This document shows positions 6,969-15,056 of a stretch of 64,000 nucleotides of DNA, in pieces; the stretch's first letter is position 1; the number at the start of each line of letters is the position of its first letter. Origin of the DNA: Phytoactinopolyspora limicola (lineage in GTDB: Bacteria; Actinomycetota; Actinomycetes; Jiangellales; Jiangellaceae); contig NZ_JAAOEN010000002.1 of NCBI RefSeq assembly GCF_011320225.1, positions 124,001 to 188,000 on the forward strand. Direction: 5' to 3'. Position numbers and translations under genes: made by a program. The notes under the pieces are model-generated. The model saw nothing but the letters and a program-made list of their open reading frames with translations. It was not told the DNA's origin and ran no database searches.

Positions 6969-8042
6969 ATGTCCCACAACCACACACCCACCAGCGATCT
7001 TCGGATCACCGACATCCAGCCGCTGATCGCACCCCAGGAGCTGCTGCGCGAACTGCCGCCGCACCGCCGGCACGAGGAACTCGTCCAGCGCACCCGAGCC
7101 GAGGTTCGCCAGATCATGGCCGGTGCCGACGACCGACTGCTCGTCGTCGTCGGCCCGTGTTCGGTCCATGATCCCGACGCGGCACTCGACTACGCGCGAC
7201 GGCTCACCTCGGTTGCCTCCCGCCTCGACGCCGACCTCCGTATCGTCATGCGGGTCTACTTCGAGAAACCCCGCACGACGGTGGGATGGAAGGGCCTGAT
7301 CAACGACCCGGGCCTGGACGGCACATTCGACATCCACCGCGGGCTCCGGCTGGCCCGGACCCTGCTGTTCGACGTGCTCGACACCGGTCTGCCGGTCGGC
7401 TGCGAGTTCCTCGAGCCGATCAGCCCGCAGTACATCGCCGACGCCGTGTCCTGGGGAGCCATCGGTGCCCGAACCCCGGAGAGCCAGGTACACCGGCAGC
7501 TCGCGTCGGGGCTGTCCATGCCAATCGGATTCAAGAACGCGACCGGCGGCGACGTCCAGGCGGCCATCGATGGTTGTCTCACCGCCGCGAGCAGCCACGT
7601 GTTCTTCGGGGTCGACGGTGCGGGCCGGGCCGCCGCGGTCTCCACCGCGGGTAATCCCGACTGCCACGTGATCCTCCGGGGTGGGCGCGGTGGGCCGAAC
7701 TACGGGCCGGACGACGTCCGCGACGCCCTGGCGCTGCTGCAGAAGGCGGAGTTGCCGGAGCGCCTCGTCATCGACGCCAGCCACGGCAACAGCGGCAAGG
7801 ACCACGAGCGGCAGGCCGTCGTCGCCGAGGAGATCGCCGCGCGGGTCGCGGGCGGTGCGACGGGCATCGGCGGCATCATGCTGGAGAGTTTCCTCGTGGC
7901 CGGCCGCCAGGATCTCGATGCGGGACCACTCACGTACGGCCAGAGCGTGACCGACGCATGTATGGCGTGGGACACCACCGAGCGGCTGCTGGACGACCTC
8001 GCGGCCGCCGTGCGGACCCGCCGCTCCGCCACCCCCGCCTAG
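6969..8042 (+). CDS. aroF: 3-deoxy-7-phosphoheptulonate synthase, type I (AroF/AroG/AroH class)
   Basis: A protein of 357 residues that joins phosphoenolpyruvate and erythrose 4-phosphate, the first step of the shikimate pathway. Family features seen: VVVGPCSVHDP (about residue 60), MRVYFEKPRTTVGWKGL (PEP/metal site), IGARTPESQVHRQLASG and DASHGNSGKDHERQ (metal-binding His). This is the type I alpha (E. coli-like) form, not the type II form that many actinomycetes use as main enzyme. Its expression should be controlled by attenuation at the WYWRF leader peptide. The exact paralogue name (aroF, aroG or aroH) cannot be told. It ends at a hairpin and faces a convergent gene. Confidence 0.93.
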   Translation: MSHNHTPTSDLRITDIQPLIAPQELLRELPPHRRHEELVQRTRAEVRQIMAGADDRLLVVVGPCSVHDPDAALDYARRLTSVASRLDADLRIVMRVYFEKPRTTVGWKGLINDPGLDGTFDIHRGLRLARTLLFDVLDTGLPVGCEFLEPISPQYIADAVSWGAIGARTPESQVHRQLASGLSMPIGFKNATGGDVQAAIDGCLTAASSHVFFGVDGAGRAAAVSTAGNPDCHVILRGGRGGPNYGPDDVRDALALLQKAELPERLVIDASHGNSGKDHERQAVVAEEIAARVAGGATGIGGIMLESFLVAGRQDLDAGPLTYGQSVTDACMAWDTTERLLDDLAAAVRTRRSATPA

Positions 8043-8043
8043 G

Positions 8044-8093
8044 TGATCATTGGCTTTTGACCACCGACTTTGGTGGTCAAAAGCCAACGATCA
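8044..8093. terminator. Bidirectional hairpin between convergent genes
   Basis: Arms 8044-8065 and 8072-8093 are 22 bases long with one mismatch and a 6-base loop (GACTTT). It begins one base after the DAHP synthase stop and ends 16 bases before the stop of the convergent oxidoreductase. The arm core TGATCATTGGCTTTTGACCA nearly repeats that of the hairpin at 45811, so these belong to one dispersed family. Confidence 0.75.
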
Positions 8094-8109
8094 TGGGGAA
8101 GGGGGGCGT

Positions 8110-9069
8110 CTAGGGGACGAGAACGATCTTGCCCCGCACATGGCCGGACTCCACCTCACGATGCGCTGCGGCGACCTCGGCCAGCGGGTACGTCGCATGA
8201 ATCCGCACCCGCAGCTGACCGGACACGCAGAGCTCGACCAACGACGCCAGTCTCTCGGCGGATCGCTCGGTACCAAGGACCCGCACCCCGTACTCCTCGG
8301 CGAGCCCGTGCCCAGCGATGGTGCCGGCCCGATCACGATCCGTCACCAGCTCCGCCGACACCTGCAGCGCCTCCTCGGTGCCAACGGCATCCAACGCCGC
8401 GTCGATCCCGCCTGGTGCGGCGGCGCGGACCCGATCGACCAAGCCAGAGCCATACGCGACCGGCACCGCACCCAACTCACGCAGATACCGATGATTGCGC
8501 TCGCTGGCCGTACCGATGACGGTGGCTCCCCAGGCTCGGGCGATCTGCACGGCTGCGGTGCCGACTCCTCCTGCCGCTGCATGGATCAGTACAGTCTCAC
8601 CGCCGCGTACCTCCAGCGCCTGCAACGACGTGTGAGCGGTCTGACCGGACGCACCCAGCGCGCCGGCTTCCGCCCACGGCAGCGCCGACGGCTTGCGCAC
8701 CAGGGAGTCGGCCCGGGCGAGTGCATGGTCGGCATGTGCGGCGCCGACGGCCCAGCCGACCACCTCATCGCCCACCGCGAACTCGGTGACGCCAGGGCCG
8801 AGCTGGTCGACGACACCGGCGAACTCCGAACCCCCTCCTTGCGGAAACCGCGCCGGCGCCCAGTCCGCGGTGTCTCCCCGTCGAAGCTTGACGTCGAACG
8901 GCTGGATTCCGGCAGCGTGTACACGTACCCGAACCCGGCCGGCTCCGGGCTGCGGCGGTGGCATCTCGACCACTCGCAGGACGCTGGCATCGCCATAGCC
9001 GTCGAAGACGACGGCTCGGCTCGTTCCGGCTCCGTTTCCCTCGACCCGATCGGTCCGCGTGTCGTTCAT
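8110..9069 (-). CDS. NADPH:quinone oxidoreductase-like zinc-free MDR protein
   Basis: A protein of 319 residues of the medium-chain dehydrogenase/reductase superfamily. A GroES-like N-terminal half is followed by a Rossmann fold with VLIHAAAGGVGTAAVQIA (about residues 130-147). The zinc-binding cysteines of alcohol dehydrogenases are absent, placing it with quinone oxidoreductases and enone reductases. Cytoplasmic NADPH-dependent reduction of quinones or alpha,beta-unsaturated carbonyls is expected. Start chosen at 9069 (MNDTRTDR); an ATG 60 bases further upstream would run into the divergent MpaB-like gene. Confidence 0.87.
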   Translation of the reverse strand: MNDTRTDRVEGNGAGTSRAVVFDGYGDASVLRVVEMPPPQPGAGRVRVRVHAAGIQPFDVKLRRGDTADWAPARFPQGGGSEFAGVVDQLGPGVTEFAVGDEVVGWAVGAAHADHALARADSLVRKPSALPWAEAGALGASGQTAHTSLQALEVRGGETVLIHAAAGGVGTAAVQIARAWGATVIGTASERNHRYLRELGAVPVAYGSGLVDRVRAAAPGGIDAALDAVGTEEALQVSAELVTDRDRAGTIAGHGLAEEYGVRVLGTERSAERLASLVELCVSGQLRVRIHATYPLAEVAAAHREVESGHVRGKIVLVP

Positions 9070-9169
9070 GGTGGGATGGTCACCTCCGAGGTATCCGTCG
9101 CGCAGCCTCTCATACCGGGGCATCACCATGCAGCGTCACCCCGGCTCGGGTCGCGAGCACCGGATTACG

Positions 9170-10009
9170 ATGGCAAAGGTGAGTTCCGACGTCGGACTGT
9201 TCGGACCAGACAGCGTCAGCTGGCGGGTGCATCGTGAGCCCATTCTGTGGGTTGCCGGTGTGCGCGCCCTGTACCTGCAAGCCCTGCATCCATGGGCGGT
9301 CGCGGCGGTGGCGCAGAACTCCGACTACCGGACGGGTGCGTGGGCACGGTTCATACGTACCGCGGACTACGTCGCGACGGTGGTCTTCGGCACTACCGCC
9401 GACGCACACGCGGCGGGCGCCCGGGTCCGCCGGATTCACGAGCATCTCCGCGCGACCGATCCAGTCTCCGGGCGTATATACCGGGTGGACGAACCACCCC
9501 TGCTGCGCTGGGTGCACGTGTGCGAGGTCAACTCGTTCGTTACCACGGCCCAGCGCGCCGGGGTGCCCCTGAGCGGGGCCGACGTCGACCACTATTACGC
9601 CGAACAAGTGCGCGCGGCGGAGCTGGTGGGGTTATCGCCGGACGACGTGCCGGCTTCGGGTCGAGCGGTCGCGGAGTACTTCACCGACATCCAATCAGAG
9701 CTCGCGCTCACCTCCGAGGCTCGGGACGTCGCCCGCTTCCTGACCTTCCCGCCGATGCCCCGTCGTTATGCCTGGGCCGGGGGGCGTCCGGCCTGGCTAG
9801 TGGTCGCAGGTTTGGCCTTCACCCTCCTACCGCGCTGGGCTCAGCGGCTGTATGGCACGCCACCCGTACCGGGCGTGGACACTGCCGCGAGCCTGACCGT
9901 GCGCGGACTACGGCAGCTGACCCGCGTCTTACCCATCCGTGAGGGGCCGATCTACCGTGACGCCCTGCGCCGGGCAGAGGCCCACACCGAGCCCCGCCCC
10001 ACCCGGTAA
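9170..10009 (+). CDS. MpaB/DUF2236-family oxygenase-like protein
   Basis: A protein of about 280 residues of the DUF2236 family, which contains the fungal MpaB oxygenase and is related to latex-clearing protein. Typical segments seen are GPDSVSWRVHREP at the N-terminus, ALYLQALHPWAVAAV and RVRRIHEHL, supplying the conserved Arg and His residues of the family. Members are presumed heme-containing oxygenases; no substrate can be given. A hydrophobic stretch (PAWLVVAGLAFTLLP) near residue 205 may be membrane-associated. The start is uncertain: ATG 9170 fits the domain boundary, but ATG 9128 is also in frame. Confidence 0.75.
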   Translation: MAKVSSDVGLFGPDSVSWRVHREPILWVAGVRALYLQALHPWAVAAVAQNSDYRTGAWARFIRTADYVATVVFGTTADAHAAGARVRRIHEHLRATDPVSGRIYRVDEPPLLRWVHVCEVNSFVTTAQRAGVPLSGADVDHYYAEQVRAAELVGLSPDDVPASGRAVAEYFTDIQSELALTSEARDVARFLTFPPMPRRYAWAGGRPAWLVVAGLAFTLLPRWAQRLYGTPPVPGVDTAASLTVRGLRQLTRVLPIREGPIYRDALRRAEAHTEPRPTR

Positions 10010-10056
10010 CCGCAGAAATCCGGCGACGATCACCGCGCGTGCAGGATCCCAGCCGA

Positions 10057-10106
10057 CCTGCGCGGGTGGTCTTGTTCCGCCGACGGAACAAGACCACCCG
10101 CGCAGG
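10057..10106. terminator. Perfect 23-bp stem hairpin
   Basis: Arms 10057-10079 and 10084-10106 pair perfectly with loop CCGA. It lies 47 bases after the DUF2236 stop and 115 bases before the sigma-factor start. No T-run follows, so it may act as a processing or stalling structure instead of a canonical rho-independent terminator. Confidence 0.65.
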
Positions 10107-10221
10107 AGCGACAACCAAACCGGGCCTCGCTTGCGTTGAACAAGTAACAGAGCACGTGATCGAGCGCCAGTGGTCACGGGGGGACGACGGCGGCTCCGGC
10201 GTTTGGAGGGGAACGAATGCG

Positions 10222-10758
10222 GTGACGACACGACCAGACCGCGACGACGAGTTCGCGGAGTTCGTGAACACGCGGCGAGCCCATCTGCGCCGCGTCGCCT
10301 ACCTCATATGTGGAGACTGGCACCTGGCCGAAGACCTGGTGCAGACGGCATTGGTGAAGCTCTACATCGCCTGGCGTCGGATCCAGCGCGACGGCGCGGA
10401 AGAAGCTTATGCCCGCCGCATCATCGTGCGGGCGCATCTCGATGAAAAGCGCCGGCCGTGGCGGCGGGAGAGAGCCGGTCTCGACGGCTTGGACGTCGCG
10501 GTCCCAGGCACGAGCACGCTGGAGGATACCGACATCCTCGTGACCGCGCTCAAGGCGTTACCCGAGCGGCAACGCGCCACCGTCGTTCTGCGCCACTGGT
10601 ACGGGCTTTCTGTCGAGGAAACCGCAGCGGACATGAAGTGCTCAGTAGGAACGGTCAAAAGCCAGACCGCACGCGCCATGGCCAGTCTGCGGGAGACCCT
10701 GTCCGCCGACGACTTCGAAGGGAGCCACACCGATGGACGACGAGCACCTCAGCCGTAG
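10222..10758 (+). CDS. ECF RNA polymerase sigma factor, SigE-like (Streptomyces SigE family)
   Basis: A protein of 178 residues with sigma-70 region 2 (VAYLICGDWHLAEDLVQTAL, about residues 24-43) and region 4 (LPERQRATVVLRHWYGLSVEE, then KCSVGTVKSQTARAMASLRE). There is no extra C-terminal domain. The GTG at 10222 is ten bases after GGAGGGG; this is slightly long spacing but the only start that gives a normal family length. It overlaps the next gene by 26 bases, so the two are translationally coupled. By analogy the downstream membrane-anchored protein could modulate its activity. The target promoters are unknown. Confidence 0.9.
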   Translation: MTTRPDRDDEFAEFVNTRRAHLRRVAYLICGDWHLAEDLVQTALVKLYIAWRRIQRDGAEEAYARRIIVRAHLDEKRRPWRRERAGLDGLDVAVPGTSTLEDTDILVTALKALPERQRATVVLRHWYGLSVEETAADMKCSVGTVKSQTARAMASLRETLSADDFEGSHTDGRRAPQP

Positions 10759-11614
10759 GCTGCGCGGCATTGCCTTCTCGGGCGAGCCGCCGATGATGTC
10801 GTCCGCCGCGGACGACATCCGGCGCGGCCGGCGAGGTCTCTTCCGGCACCGCGTGATGGTGGCCGCCGGTGGTGTGGCCGCGGCAGCGCTGCTCGCGACC
10901 GGGGCCGCCACGCTCCCTGGTGTCCTGGAGGCCAATCGGTCCCTTGAGTACGCCGATTCCAACGACACGAGCTTCGAGTACGGCGAGATGTCTTCCGACG
11001 AACTCGACACGGCGTACACCGCCTGCATGTTCGCCGACGACACGGACTCCTGGGCCAATTGGACTGAGGTCGAACCAAAATTCGGTATCCGCGCCTATGT
11101 TCCGCCCGACTGGGCATGGGCTTCCTGGATCGTCGCACAAGAAGGCGAGAATCACCTCGTGGCCAGCCTTGACGGTGTAACGGACCATTGTTACTTCACT
11201 GAGTACGACCTGACCGACGAGCAAGACCACCACCTGTTGGCTCCCGTGACACAGGACGGATTGGAGTTCGGCCGGCACATTCCTGAGGTGGCCCGAGTGA
11301 CGGTGCGCGTGGGCGACGCCCCAGAACAGGACGCCTTCATGAAGGACGGCTTCTGGTTCCTCGCAATGCAGGACGACAGCGACGATGACGATATTTATGC
11401 GGACGACGGACTTGATTGGAGCTTCGCCATCACTCATCCCGGCTACGTCCTGCGTGCCTATGACGAATCCGGCCAGCTGATGTACGACTCGTCGACCGAC
11501 CATGAGGGCACACGGTGCTTCGTCCTACCGAGCGGCGAGTATCTTCCGGTTGACGATGACGACGCAGAACTCGATCCGCAGGAGTGCCAACCCGCCTACG
11601 AATGGGGCTTCTGA
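10733..11614 (+). CDS. Membrane-anchored acidic protein coupled to the ECF sigma factor
   Basis: A protein of 293 residues. An N-terminal cytoplasmic segment of about 40 residues (RRLRGIAFSGEPP, then RRGRRGLFRHR) precedes one transmembrane helix (VMVAAGGVAAAALLATGAA, about 42-60), and the remaining 230 residues would face outside and are strongly acidic, including the runs DDSDDDD and DDDDAEL. Four-cysteine content and acidic loops could bind cations, but no domain was recognised. Position and topology match anti-sigma factors of SigE-type ECF systems, although a zinc-binding anti-sigma HxxxCxxC motif is not visible. Function is unknown. Confidence 0.7.
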   Translation: MDDEHLSRRLRGIAFSGEPPMMSSAADDIRRGRRGLFRHRVMVAAGGVAAAALLATGAATLPGVLEANRSLEYADSNDTSFEYGEMSSDELDTAYTACMFADDTDSWANWTEVEPKFGIRAYVPPDWAWASWIVAQEGENHLVASLDGVTDHCYFTEYDLTDEQDHHLLAPVTQDGLEFGRHIPEVARVTVRVGDAPEQDAFMKDGFWFLAMQDDSDDDDIYADDGLDWSFAITHPGYVLRAYDESGQLMYDSSTDHEGTRCFVLPSGEYLPVDDDDAELDPQECQPAYEWGF

Positions 11615-11647
11615 GCGTTATCGTCCACCCCTTATGCATGTTGCCAT

Positions 11648-11675
11648 CCTCCGCTGTTGAGAATCACGGCGGAGG
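11648..11675 (+). terminator. Weak terminator-like hairpin
   Basis: CCTCCGC (11648-11654) and GCGGAGG (11669-11675) pair around a 14-base loop and are followed by TTCGATCTTGTTTTGG. It lies 34 bases after the stop of the acidic membrane protein. Confidence 0.35.
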
Positions 11676-11702
11676 TTCGATCTTGTTTTGGCGTGTCGCT
11701 GG

Positions 11703-11852
11703 TCAGCTTCCGTAGCGTGAGGGTGGCGGTACGTCGAAGTCCGTCGTTACGCCGGGTTCTAGGGGAATCAGGTAGTTACGGTGGTAGGCGGCGGCCGGCT
11801 CCACCAATAGCACAACATCGACAGCGGCATAGGCACCTGCTACACCCCCACT
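11703..11852 (-). pseudogene. C-terminal coding fragment cut off by dyad element E2
   Basis: On the minus strand a frame stays open from within E2 to a TGA at 11703-11705. The part outside the element encodes about 49 residues including AYAAVDVVLLVEP and AYHRNYLIPLEPG, ending PPPSRYGS. The sequence reads like the end of a real protein, but no start codon or ribosome site precedes it: upstream the frame enters the 58-base repeat arm of E2. Third positions are less GC-biased than in neighbouring genes, suggesting foreign origin or decay. No family was recognised; the Tyr/Pro-rich end is reminiscent of secreted toxin domains, which is only an impression. Confidence 0.3.
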
Positions 11853-12311
11853 TGTGCACCTGATCTCCGTTTTGTCACCTGATCTTTCTCCCTGGGGCGA
11901 TCAGGTGTGCCAACGGCGCGTGGCGGCGCGGTGGGCGCATCTGATCGCATCCCGAGATATGGACGCTCGACGATCAGACGCACGGCCAGCCGCATTTAGG
12001 GCAGTTGTGCATCTGATCGATCACAGTCCGACATGCCTGTCGGCGAAACCCGTGGGAGGAATAACGGCACGATGGGCGTACGGCCCGAGCAGCGCACGCC
12101 GCACCGTGCGTAGATGCACGACGCAGTTCGACGCCAGACCCTGCCGATCAGATGCACCAACCTACCGATACCCCCCGTTCCCGCATCTGATCGCCACGCG
12201 TCCACACTCCAAGACCCGATCAGATGCACCCACCGCGCCGCCACGCACTTTCAGCACACCTGATCGCCCCAGGGAGAAAGATCAGGTGACAAAACGGAGA
12301 TCAGGTGCACA
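11853..12311. repeat. Dyad-symmetric GATCAG element, copy E2
   Basis: Twelve sites with GATC at 11862, 11881, 11899, 11943, 11972, 12015 | 12146, 12189, 12218, 12262, 12280, 12299. Spacings 19, 18, 44, 29, 43, loop 131, 43, 29, 44, 18, 19: exactly mirror-symmetric. Orientation F F R F R F | R F R F R R. The outer arms 11853-11910 and 12254-12311 are perfect 58-base inverted repeats; the inner arms pair partially (for example CGTGGCGGCGCGGTGGG against its complement). The 131-base centre is unrelated to those of E1 and E3. It lies between convergent genes and truncates the fragment at 11703. Confidence 0.93.
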
Positions 12312-12410
12312 CGTGGGCCACTAGCCCCGCTAAAGGAGCGGTAACACACCGACCAAGATCAAACCCGCCGTCAGGAATCGCGGCGGCCGTCGACGCCGGG
12401 CTCACAGGTG

Positions 12411-12656
12411 TCAGTCGGCGCCGACTGGTTCGTCGATCCATACCAGGTCGGTAGAACCGCCGTGCCCGTGGATCTGAATCACCTGCTCCGGCGAGTCGTA
12501 CACCGTCACAGAAGGGATCTCGTCGCAACACCACGCCAACGTGGTGCGCCCTGTCGGGTACACCGTGCCGTAGGCGACCAATCCCACCCCCGAAACCCCG
12601 GTGGTGTCTTCGTGGCGTTGCAACGCGAACCGCCGGGGCAGGCGGTTTGAGCTCAT
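12411..12656 (-). CDS. Small conserved protein of mobile-element type
   Basis: A protein of 81 residues. It starts MSSNRLPRRFALQRHED and ends in STDLVWIDEPVGAD; the internal pattern, an RFALQRHEDxTGVSGxGxVAYG-like strand-turn followed by a beta-rich tail with IHGHGG, resembles a small protein seen in actinobacterial phage and integrative-element contexts; this is recognition by pattern and not certain. Its ATG overlaps the stop of the upstream gene by four bases, so the two are an operon. The 99 bases between its stop and element E2 contain nothing recognised. Confidence 0.5.
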   Translation of the reverse strand: MSSNRLPRRFALQRHEDTTGVSGVGLVAYGTVYPTGRTTLAWCCDEIPSVTVYDSPEQVIQIHGHGGSTDLVWIDEPVGAD

Positions 12657-13006
12657 TCGTCCCACTCCGAGACGAGTGAATCCATGGCCCAGGCGGGGTC
12701 ACCCATCTGGGTGCCTCCGGGGCCGATCTGGACGATGCGGTTCCCGTCGCGTTCGATCGGCCGCACCAGCCAGCTGTGATTTTGCGCGTTCCAGGTCAAC
12801 ACGTACTCCGTGTCCCGGCGCAACATGGCCGTCCTCCCTGACGTGGCCGGCTTCGAGCCGCCACGCACCAAGTTCCACTCGCCCCACGATGCCCGAATGC
12901 CGCCCTCGCCGTGCATGTTTTCGCCGTACGTGTGCGAGTACCACGAGGGTGGTCCGGCACGGGGATCCGCCAATTCGATGGTCTCGCCGAACCGGCTCTC
13001 CCGCAA
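12653..13006 (-). CDS. Hypothetical protein, phage-like operon partner
   Basis: A protein of up to 117 residues from a TTG at 13006 (a TGA lies five codons further upstream in the same frame, so it cannot be much longer). Trp/Gly/Arg-rich with WYSHTYGENMHGEGG, ASWGEWNLVRGGSK and a Thr/Tyr-rich strand EYVLTWNAQNHSWLVRP, suggesting a beta-rich fold. No ribosome site is obvious. The gene is immediately followed, with ATGA overlap, by the 81-residue gene. No catalytic motif or known family was recognised. Confidence 0.5.
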   Translation of the reverse strand: MRESRFGETIELADPRAGPPSWYSHTYGENMHGEGGIRASWGEWNLVRGGSKPATSGRTAMLRRDTEYVLTWNAQNHSWLVRPIERDGNRIVQIGPGGTQMGDPAWAMDSLVSEWDE

Positions 13007-13175
13007 CGCGAACGTTCGTCACGTATTGCGTTCTACCAGGTCATCGGAAGGTTGGGCGGGGCCAGTAGGCAAACTCTGACCATTCGGCCGGGCCTGCGTC
13101 AACCGAACGGACGACAAACCACTCATCCCACCCAGGCTGGGATGATCAAGGACGAATTGATCACGGCGAGAGGAA

Positions 13176-14180
13176 TCATGGCACAAGCACGGCGGCGCCG
13201 CGCACCCGCCCCTCGGCCAAGTCTTGTAGCGCCCGGTCAGCGGTGGCCAGCGCATACCGAACAGTGGACACCGTCAGCCGGTGTTGACCAGCCAGATCGA
13301 GAAACGCCCGGGCATCGGCTCGGGTGTTCGCGGTAACGCTGCGCACTTCCCGCTCCTGGAACAGGTGTGTCTGGTAATTGAGCGCGGGGATATCACTGAG
13401 ATGGATGCCGGCGATGGCCAGCGTACCTCCCCGGTCTAAAGCCGCCAGCGCGGCCGGCACCAGTTCTCCCGCGGGCGCGAACAGAATGGCCGCGTCGAGT
13501 GGTTCCGGCGGTACACTCGGCGCGGCCGACGCCGCCCCCAGCTCTAGGGCGTGCTCGCGCGCCTGCTCTCCCCGAGTGACGACGTGCACGGTGGCTCCCT
13601 GGGCCAATGCCACCTGAGCGGTCAGGTGGGCGCTGCCACCGAAGCCATAGATACCCAGCCGACCACCGGGCGGAAGGTCGACTCGGCGCCACGCACGGTA
13701 ACCGATGATGCCCGCACAGAGGAGCGGAGCGAGTTCGATGTCCACGTACCCGGACGGCAACCGTAACGCGTAGTCCGCAGGGACGGTGGCGTACTCGGCG
13801 TAGCCGCCGTCGGCATCCCATCCCGTGTACACCGAGTGTGGGCACAGGTTCTCGGCGCCACGCTGGCAATAACGGCACACCCCACACGTGCCCCGCAGCC
13901 AGGCGATGCCGACCCGCGAGCCCAGAACCCCGTCCGGGACCACCCCGGCGCCGACGGCGACGACCTCCCCCACCACCTCATGCCCAGGCACCACGCCGGG
14001 CCGATGCACCGGCAGGTCACCTTCGGCGACATGCAGGTCGGTCCGGCACACGCCGCTGGCCAACACCCGTACCAACAGCTCACCGGCAGCGGGCTGGGGC
14101 CGCGGCTCGGTCACCAGCCGTACCGGACCCGTGTGGATCGGTCCAGGCCGGTGCACTCGCCACACTCGCTGATCGGCCAT
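13176..14180 (-). CDS. Zinc-binding alcohol dehydrogenase family protein
   Basis: A protein of 334 residues of the medium-chain dehydrogenase family (TIGR02822-like). Catalytic zinc ligands Cys45 (SGVCRTDLH) and His67-Glu68 (VPGHEVVG) and the structural zinc cysteines Cys99, Cys102, Cys105 and Cys113 ([15 protein letters not shown]) are all present. The nucleotide fold is [17 protein letters not shown]. It should oxidise alcohols or reduce aldehydes with NAD(P). The 80-base gap to the upstream SDR gene holds two identical 24-base palindromes. It may act with the SDR and the uronate-type genes further upstream, but this is contextual. Confidence 0.9.
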   Translation of the reverse strand: MADQRVWRVHRPGPIHTGPVRLVTEPRPQPAAGELLVRVLASGVCRTDLHVAEGDLPVHRPGVVPGHEVVGEVVAVGAGVVPDGVLGSRVGIAWLRGTCGVCRYCQRGAENLCPHSVYTGWDADGGYAEYATVPADYALRLPSGYVDIELAPLLCAGIIGYRAWRRVDLPPGGRLGIYGFGGSAHLTAQVALAQGATVHVVTRGEQAREHALELGAASAAPSVPPEPLDAAILFAPAGELVPAALAALDRGGTLAIAGIHLSDIPALNYQTHLFQEREVRSVTANTRADARAFLDLAGQHRLTVSTVRYALATADRALQDLAEGRVRGAAVLVP

Positions 14181-14197
14181 CAGACCAGAATACGAAT

Positions 14198-14221
14198 GCA
14201 GGACGTAGCGCTACGTCCTGC
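14198..14221. promoter_or_regulatory. 24-base perfect palindrome, copy 1
   Basis: GCAGGACGTAGC joined directly to its reverse complement. It lies 17 bases upstream of the alcohol dehydrogenase start (minus strand). An identical copy is centred exactly 50 bases away. An operator for a dimeric regulator or a short stem without loop are both possible. Confidence 0.6.
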
Positions 14222-14247
14222 ACGGCGAGCGCTGGCGACCTCGTGTT

Positions 14248-14271
14248 GCAGGACGTAGCGCTACGTCCTGC
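14248..14271. promoter_or_regulatory. 24-base perfect palindrome, copy 2, containing the SDR stop codon
   Basis: Identical to copy 1. The last four codons of the SDR gene (ending RRT and TAG at 14261-14263) lie inside it. The 26 bases between the copies show no further symmetry. The centre-to-centre spacing of 50 bases is close to five helical turns. Confidence 0.6.
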
Positions 14272-14986
14272 GGAAGTTCAGCCGCTCCTTGAGGTCCGCC
14301 CGCGCGAACACCGCCGGGGAGGTAATGGACAGCCCGGCGTCCACCGGCAGGACCACACCGGTGATGCCGGACGCCCGCGGCCCGGCGAGGAAGGCGACGG
14401 CCGCGGCGACCTCCACCTCCGTTACCGGGGCACCACGGGGATACCCGGCACCGGCGTCGGGAACGTCGGCACCGCCGACCAGCCCAGGGGCCACCGCGTT
14501 CACCCGGATCCCACGACGGGCGTAATCGAGGGCGAGCTGACGAACCAGAGCGTCCACACCTCCTTTGGCGGCCGCGTACGCGGCGACGCCCGGGGCGGCA
14601 AGTACCGCGTTCACCGATGAGACGGCGACGATCGCCGACCCCGGACCGAGGTGGCGCAACCCTGCGCGCGCGGTGAAGAAGAAGGTGTCGAGGCAGCTGG
14701 CTTGCGCCAGGCGCCATTGGTCGTCGGTGGTCGCGTGGGCAGCAGCCACCGGCATCGCCCCGGCGGCTGGGACCACCACGTCCACGCCGCCGAGCAGCGC
14801 GGCGGCCTCATCGACTGCCGCCGTGGCCGCCGCCGGCTGGGAACAGTCCGCCGTCAGCTCCGCCACCATCGACGTGTCGCCCGACGCCGCCAATGAGATA
14901 CCGACGACACGCTCGCCGTCGGCGTGGAACTGACGGGCGATCGCCCGTCCGATCGGCGACGAAGCACCAATGACGACCACCTTCAT
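14261..14986 (-). CDS. SDR family oxidoreductase
   Basis: A classical short-chain dehydrogenase/reductase of 241 residues. NAD(P)-binding motif GASSPIGRAIA near residue 7; catalytic Ser123/124, Tyr137 and Lys141 (VSSVNAVL, then AAYAAAKGG). It is encoded on the same strand as the aldolase-like and dehydratase-like genes upstream (gap 70 bases), suggesting a step in sugar-acid catabolism such as oxidation of a hydroxy acid or reduction of a keto sugar. Its last codons form half of a 24-base palindrome. Confidence 0.88.
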   Translation of the reverse strand: MKVVVIGASSPIGRAIARQFHADGERVVGISLAASGDTSMVAELTADCSQPAAATAAVDEAAALLGGVDVVVPAAGAMPVAAAHATTDDQWRLAQASCLDTFFFTARAGLRHLGPGSAIVAVSSVNAVLAAPGVAAYAAAKGGVDALVRQLALDYARRGIRVNAVAPGLVGGADVPDAGAGYPRGAPVTEVEVAAAVAFLAGPRASGITGVVLPVDAGLSITSPAVFARADLKERLNFRRT

Positions 14987-15056
14987 CCAACCTTCACCAC
15001 CCCGGAGTCAGCACTCAGACGATCATGTACCCACGGCTCGGACCCGATGCAACGGC

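Noticed and set aside
6756-8087. Open frame of 443 codons on the minus strand
   Set aside because: Shadow of the DAHP synthase gene, which is clearly real on the plus strand.
11657-11863. 68-codon plus-strand frame after the acidic membrane protein
   Set aside because: No ribosome site, Arg/His-rich and ends within E2; the opposite strand holds a more protein-like fragment.
11853-12311. Integron attC site or ordinary insertion sequence
   Set aside because: No integrase or transposase, no clear target duplication, and the end GTTGTGC does not fit the attC core GTTRRRY. The length and site array do not match attC sites.
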